Below are positions 35,401 through 36,307 of a stretch of 36,307 bases of DNA, piece after piece. Both the position numbers and the translations under genes were made by a program. The DNA lies in contig JBGSVW010000009.1 of the NCBI GenBank assembly GCA_041752735.1, positions 1-36,307 on the forward strand, read 5' to 3'. The notes beneath the pieces are model-generated. The model worked only from the letters and a program-made list of their open reading frames with translations, did no database searches and had not been told where the DNA came from. Each line of letters opens with the position of its first letter. Position 1 is the first letter of the stretch. This DNA is from UBA1422 sp041752735. GTDB taxonomy: Bacteria > Bacillota > Clostridia > Peptostreptococcales > Anaerovoracaceae.

Positions 35401-35907
35401 ATTGCCCTGTCCAAAAATGTCCAAATATTCAAGGGCTTCTCGTTTTGCGCCTTCGTAATCCCGATCTAAAAGTTTTCTTTGGACATCGCCCGCCAGACAT
35501 GCGGATAATGCAATGATATCACCGGCAAATTCACGTAAAAGCTCTTTGTCTACACGTGGTTTATAATAAAACCCTTGTGTATATCCGCGGGAAACCAATT
35601 TGATTAAATTTTGGTACCCCTGGTTGTTTTTGGCCAGGAGTACTAAATGTCCTTGTTGCTTGTCCTTATCGGGATCTTTTTCTGTCATCCCACGGGCGGA
35701 AGTATATACTTCACATCCAATGATGGGCTTGATTTCAGCTTCTATGCAAGCATGATAAAATTCCATGACACCAAACATAGCTCCATGATCTGTGATGGCA
35801 ATCGAATCCATCCCCAGTTCTTTGGCTCTGGGGATTAGATTCTTTATGACTGCTGCGCCATCCAATAAACTATATTCCGTATGTAGATGCAAATGTGTGA
35901 ATGCCAT
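32431..35907 (-). CDS. dnaE: DNA polymerase III subunit alpha (DnaE)
   Basis: Replicative C-family polymerase without a built-in exonuclease domain. 1158 residues. The N-terminal PHP domain (HLHLHTEYSLLDG, then ITDHGAMFG) is followed by the palm with the catalytic PDIDIDF, GPGRGSAAGS and the fingers (KSHAAAYAVIGYETAYLKTYYP). A helix-hairpin-helix region precedes a C-terminal OB domain (about 990-1080). A clamp-binding QFSLF at 913-917 is visible. In Firmicutes DnaE usually extends primers before PolC takes over; some Clostridia carry both. AGAGGAAACA ribosome site. It follows the Cys-rich gene by 8 bases and precedes pfkA by 11. Confidence 0.97.
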   Translation of the reverse strand: MAFTHLHLHTEYSLLDGAAVIKNLIPRAKELGMDSIAITDHGAMFGVMEFYHACIEAEIKPIIGCEVYTSARGMTEKDPDKDKQQGHLVLLAKNNQGYQNLIKLVSRGYTQGFYYKPRVDKELLREFAGDIIALSACLAGDVQRKLLDRDYEGAKREALEYLDIFGQGNFFLELQDQGLPEEVMILPDLKRLHEETGIPFVATNDVHYVRKEDAKAHDVLLCVQTATNVDDENRMRFPNDEFYLKSEKEMRTLFSGIPEACDNTQKIAERCNVTFEFGQIHLPEFEPPKGFTTKDYLRSLCEAGLLERYGDLAETHRERLEYELSTIENMGYIEYFLIVWDFIHYAKSVGIMVGPGRGSAAGSIVAYTLRITDIDPIKYQLIFERFLNPERISMPDIDIDFCYERRQEVIDYVIDKYGADKVAQIITFGTMKAKAAIRDVGRALNVSYSDTDAIAKAIPFDLGMTIDKALVMNSELKASYESNPQVKQVLDMAKALEGMPRHASTHAAGVVISKKSIDEYVPLYLADKGISTQFPMTTIEELGLLKMDFLGLRNLTVIRDALEMIKRNHGITIEFEKMEYDDPKVYELIAAGNTGGVFQLESSGMTSFMKSLKPDNFEDIVAGISLYRPGPMSSIPTYIENKKNINKIRYVHDSLKPILSVTYGCLVYQEQVMQIVRDLAGYTYSRSDLVRRVMSKKKMAVMLQEKEYFVHGKTDAQGNIEIMGCIRNGIPESAANDIFNQMVSFAEYAFNKSHAAAYAVIGYETAYLKTYYPVEFMAALMTSVMGDAGQIARYIRNATEMGISVLPPDVNESEGKFTVVDGKIRFGLLGIKNVGEGVIETIVEGRTNLGHAKDIFEFVDHVDIHKINKKAMESLIKAGALDSMNTNRAQHLAMYEGLLESAQNDSKKNIEGQFSLFESHADEMASSARGANMPTVAPFAKEMLAAMEKEMLGVYITEHPLQEYWDIIDRVATVTSDELLRSQNQEEGPPTFKDGESATLVGIINSKRTLITKSNKMMAFIQLEDLVGVLEIVVFPTVYERYSSLIAEDRIIGVKGKLNFKEDELPKILADTIFDVKELELSSTKKTVKIRIPNSETPTDDLEKIKGILKSHHGDTPVLIYTTEGKILKTQSELWVDANEDFREAVNHIIGAENLKIQ

Positions 35908-35915
35908 TGTTTCCT

Positions 35916-36203
35916 CTATTTTATTTTAATATTTTGTATAATTATTTTGGCTCTTTCCACCATAAACTCGTAGCTATCCTTTTGGTGCGGAATCATACAA
36001 TCACTGCAGTCTTTAATCCCCTCTTCGTTGTCATAACGAAAATTCCCTCCGCATTGATCACCTAAAGCATATGCAGGGCAAAAGCAGAATAAGCAATTAT
36101 ATGAATCGGGATCATCTGTTTCATGGCATGGAAAGTATTCACATTCAACATTTGTAAAAAACTTATAATTTTCACCTGTTGGTTTAAAGTCTTCAAATTT
36201 CAT
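35916..36203 (-). CDS. Cysteine-rich small-domain metal-binding protein, possibly 5'-truncated
   Basis: A 95-residue protein with eight cysteines (C21, C26, C37, C40, C42, C51, C66, C69) and H27/H73, in the arrangement NYKFFTNVECEYFPCH, NCLFCFCPAYALGDQCGGN and GIKDCSDCMIPH. This is the known Cys-rich small domain, a probable metal-binding module found alone or as the C-terminal part of larger proteins. The ATG at 36203 has an AAAGGT site 7 bases upstream. However, the same frame remains open for the 34 codons to the window's right edge (36307), so this may be the tail of a longer protein. Function unknown. It is co-transcribed with dnaE. Confidence 0.8.
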   Translation of the reverse strand: MKFEDFKPTGENYKFFTNVECEYFPCHETDDPDSYNCLFCFCPAYALGDQCGGNFRYDNEEGIKDCSDCMIPHQKDSYEFMVERAKIIIQNIKIK

Positions 36204-36307
36204 ATTAATTACCTTTTGTTTCGGGATGTTGAATTTTTCTTTGAGGACTTTTCTGGCTGCAGTCCCCTCTTTTGCTGTCTTCTGTACTTCATGAATTCCA
36301 TTCCCCA

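Noticed and set aside
1..36307. tRNA, rRNA, CRISPR, insertion sequence, prophage or toxin-antitoxin
   Set aside because: Reading intergenic regions and gene products revealed no repeats with spacers, transposase, integrase or RNA-gene signature. A tRNAscan/Infernal run would be needed to exclude small ncRNAs fully.

Overview
The window reads as an ordinary stretch of core chromosome from a low-GC, probably anaerobic Clostridia-type Firmicute (Bacillota). The basis is AGGAGG-type ribosome binding sites, AT-rich intergenic DNA with sigma-A-like promoters, and a characteristic gene set: AddA-type recombination nuclease, YerC, RecX, MgtE, dnaE next to pfkA, split transketolase, and a hexameric NADP-type glutamate dehydrogenase. 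I see no rRNA, tRNA, CRISPR array, insertion sequence, prophage or toxin-antitoxin module. No stretch longer than about 250 bases lacks a gene.

Layout, left to right. Bases 1-261 hold only gene remains: a short minus-strand piece that looks like the end of a tRNA 2-selenouridine synthase abuts a plus-strand M29 aminopeptidase C-terminus, either an assembly junction or a rearrangement scar. From 8957 down to 320 runs a tightly packed minus-strand series of ten genes: Sfp-type phosphopantetheinyl transferase, DMT transporter, recX, tcdA, an unknown helical protein, rmuC, a metallophosphoesterase, deoB, a secreted NlpC/P60 hydrolase and pdp. It ends at a strong bidirectional terminator. yerC (9045-9341) is a single-gene unit with its own promoter and terminator. 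From 14955 down to 9396 lies ftsE-ftsX-M23 peptidase-recJ-ctpA, a division and cell-wall operon with a DNA repair exonuclease inside it. From 19214 down to 15206 lies mgtE-nnrD-transketolase N-transketolase C, with a terminator.

The gdhA gene (plus, 19446-20789) has its own promoter, terminator and a codon choice very unlike its neighbours, as expected of a very highly expressed gene. addA (minus) and gpmI (plus) diverge from a 10-bp inverted repeat whose two arms are each an extended -10 element. Two flavoprotein genes follow on the minus strand (28669-25969), then a Usp-like protein with a DUF308-type membrane protein (29976-28814). dinB (plus, TTG start) and the minus-strand unit Cys-rich protein-dnaE-pfkA close the window.

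The genes cover nucleoside salvage (pdp, deoB) feeding pentose phosphates to transketolase and glycolysis (pfkA, gpmI), DNA replication and repair (dnaE, dinB, addA, recJ, rmuC, recX), cell-wall remodelling at division (ftsEX, M23 hydrolase, ctpA, NlpC/P60) and nitrogen assimilation (gdhA). I did not find a convincing undescribed system. The most useful leads are the recJ insertion in the ftsEX operon, the possibly leaderless orphan addA, the membrane protein with a SAP-like tail, the unknown gene between rmuC and tcdA, and the Cys-rich gene whose frame stays open past the window edge.
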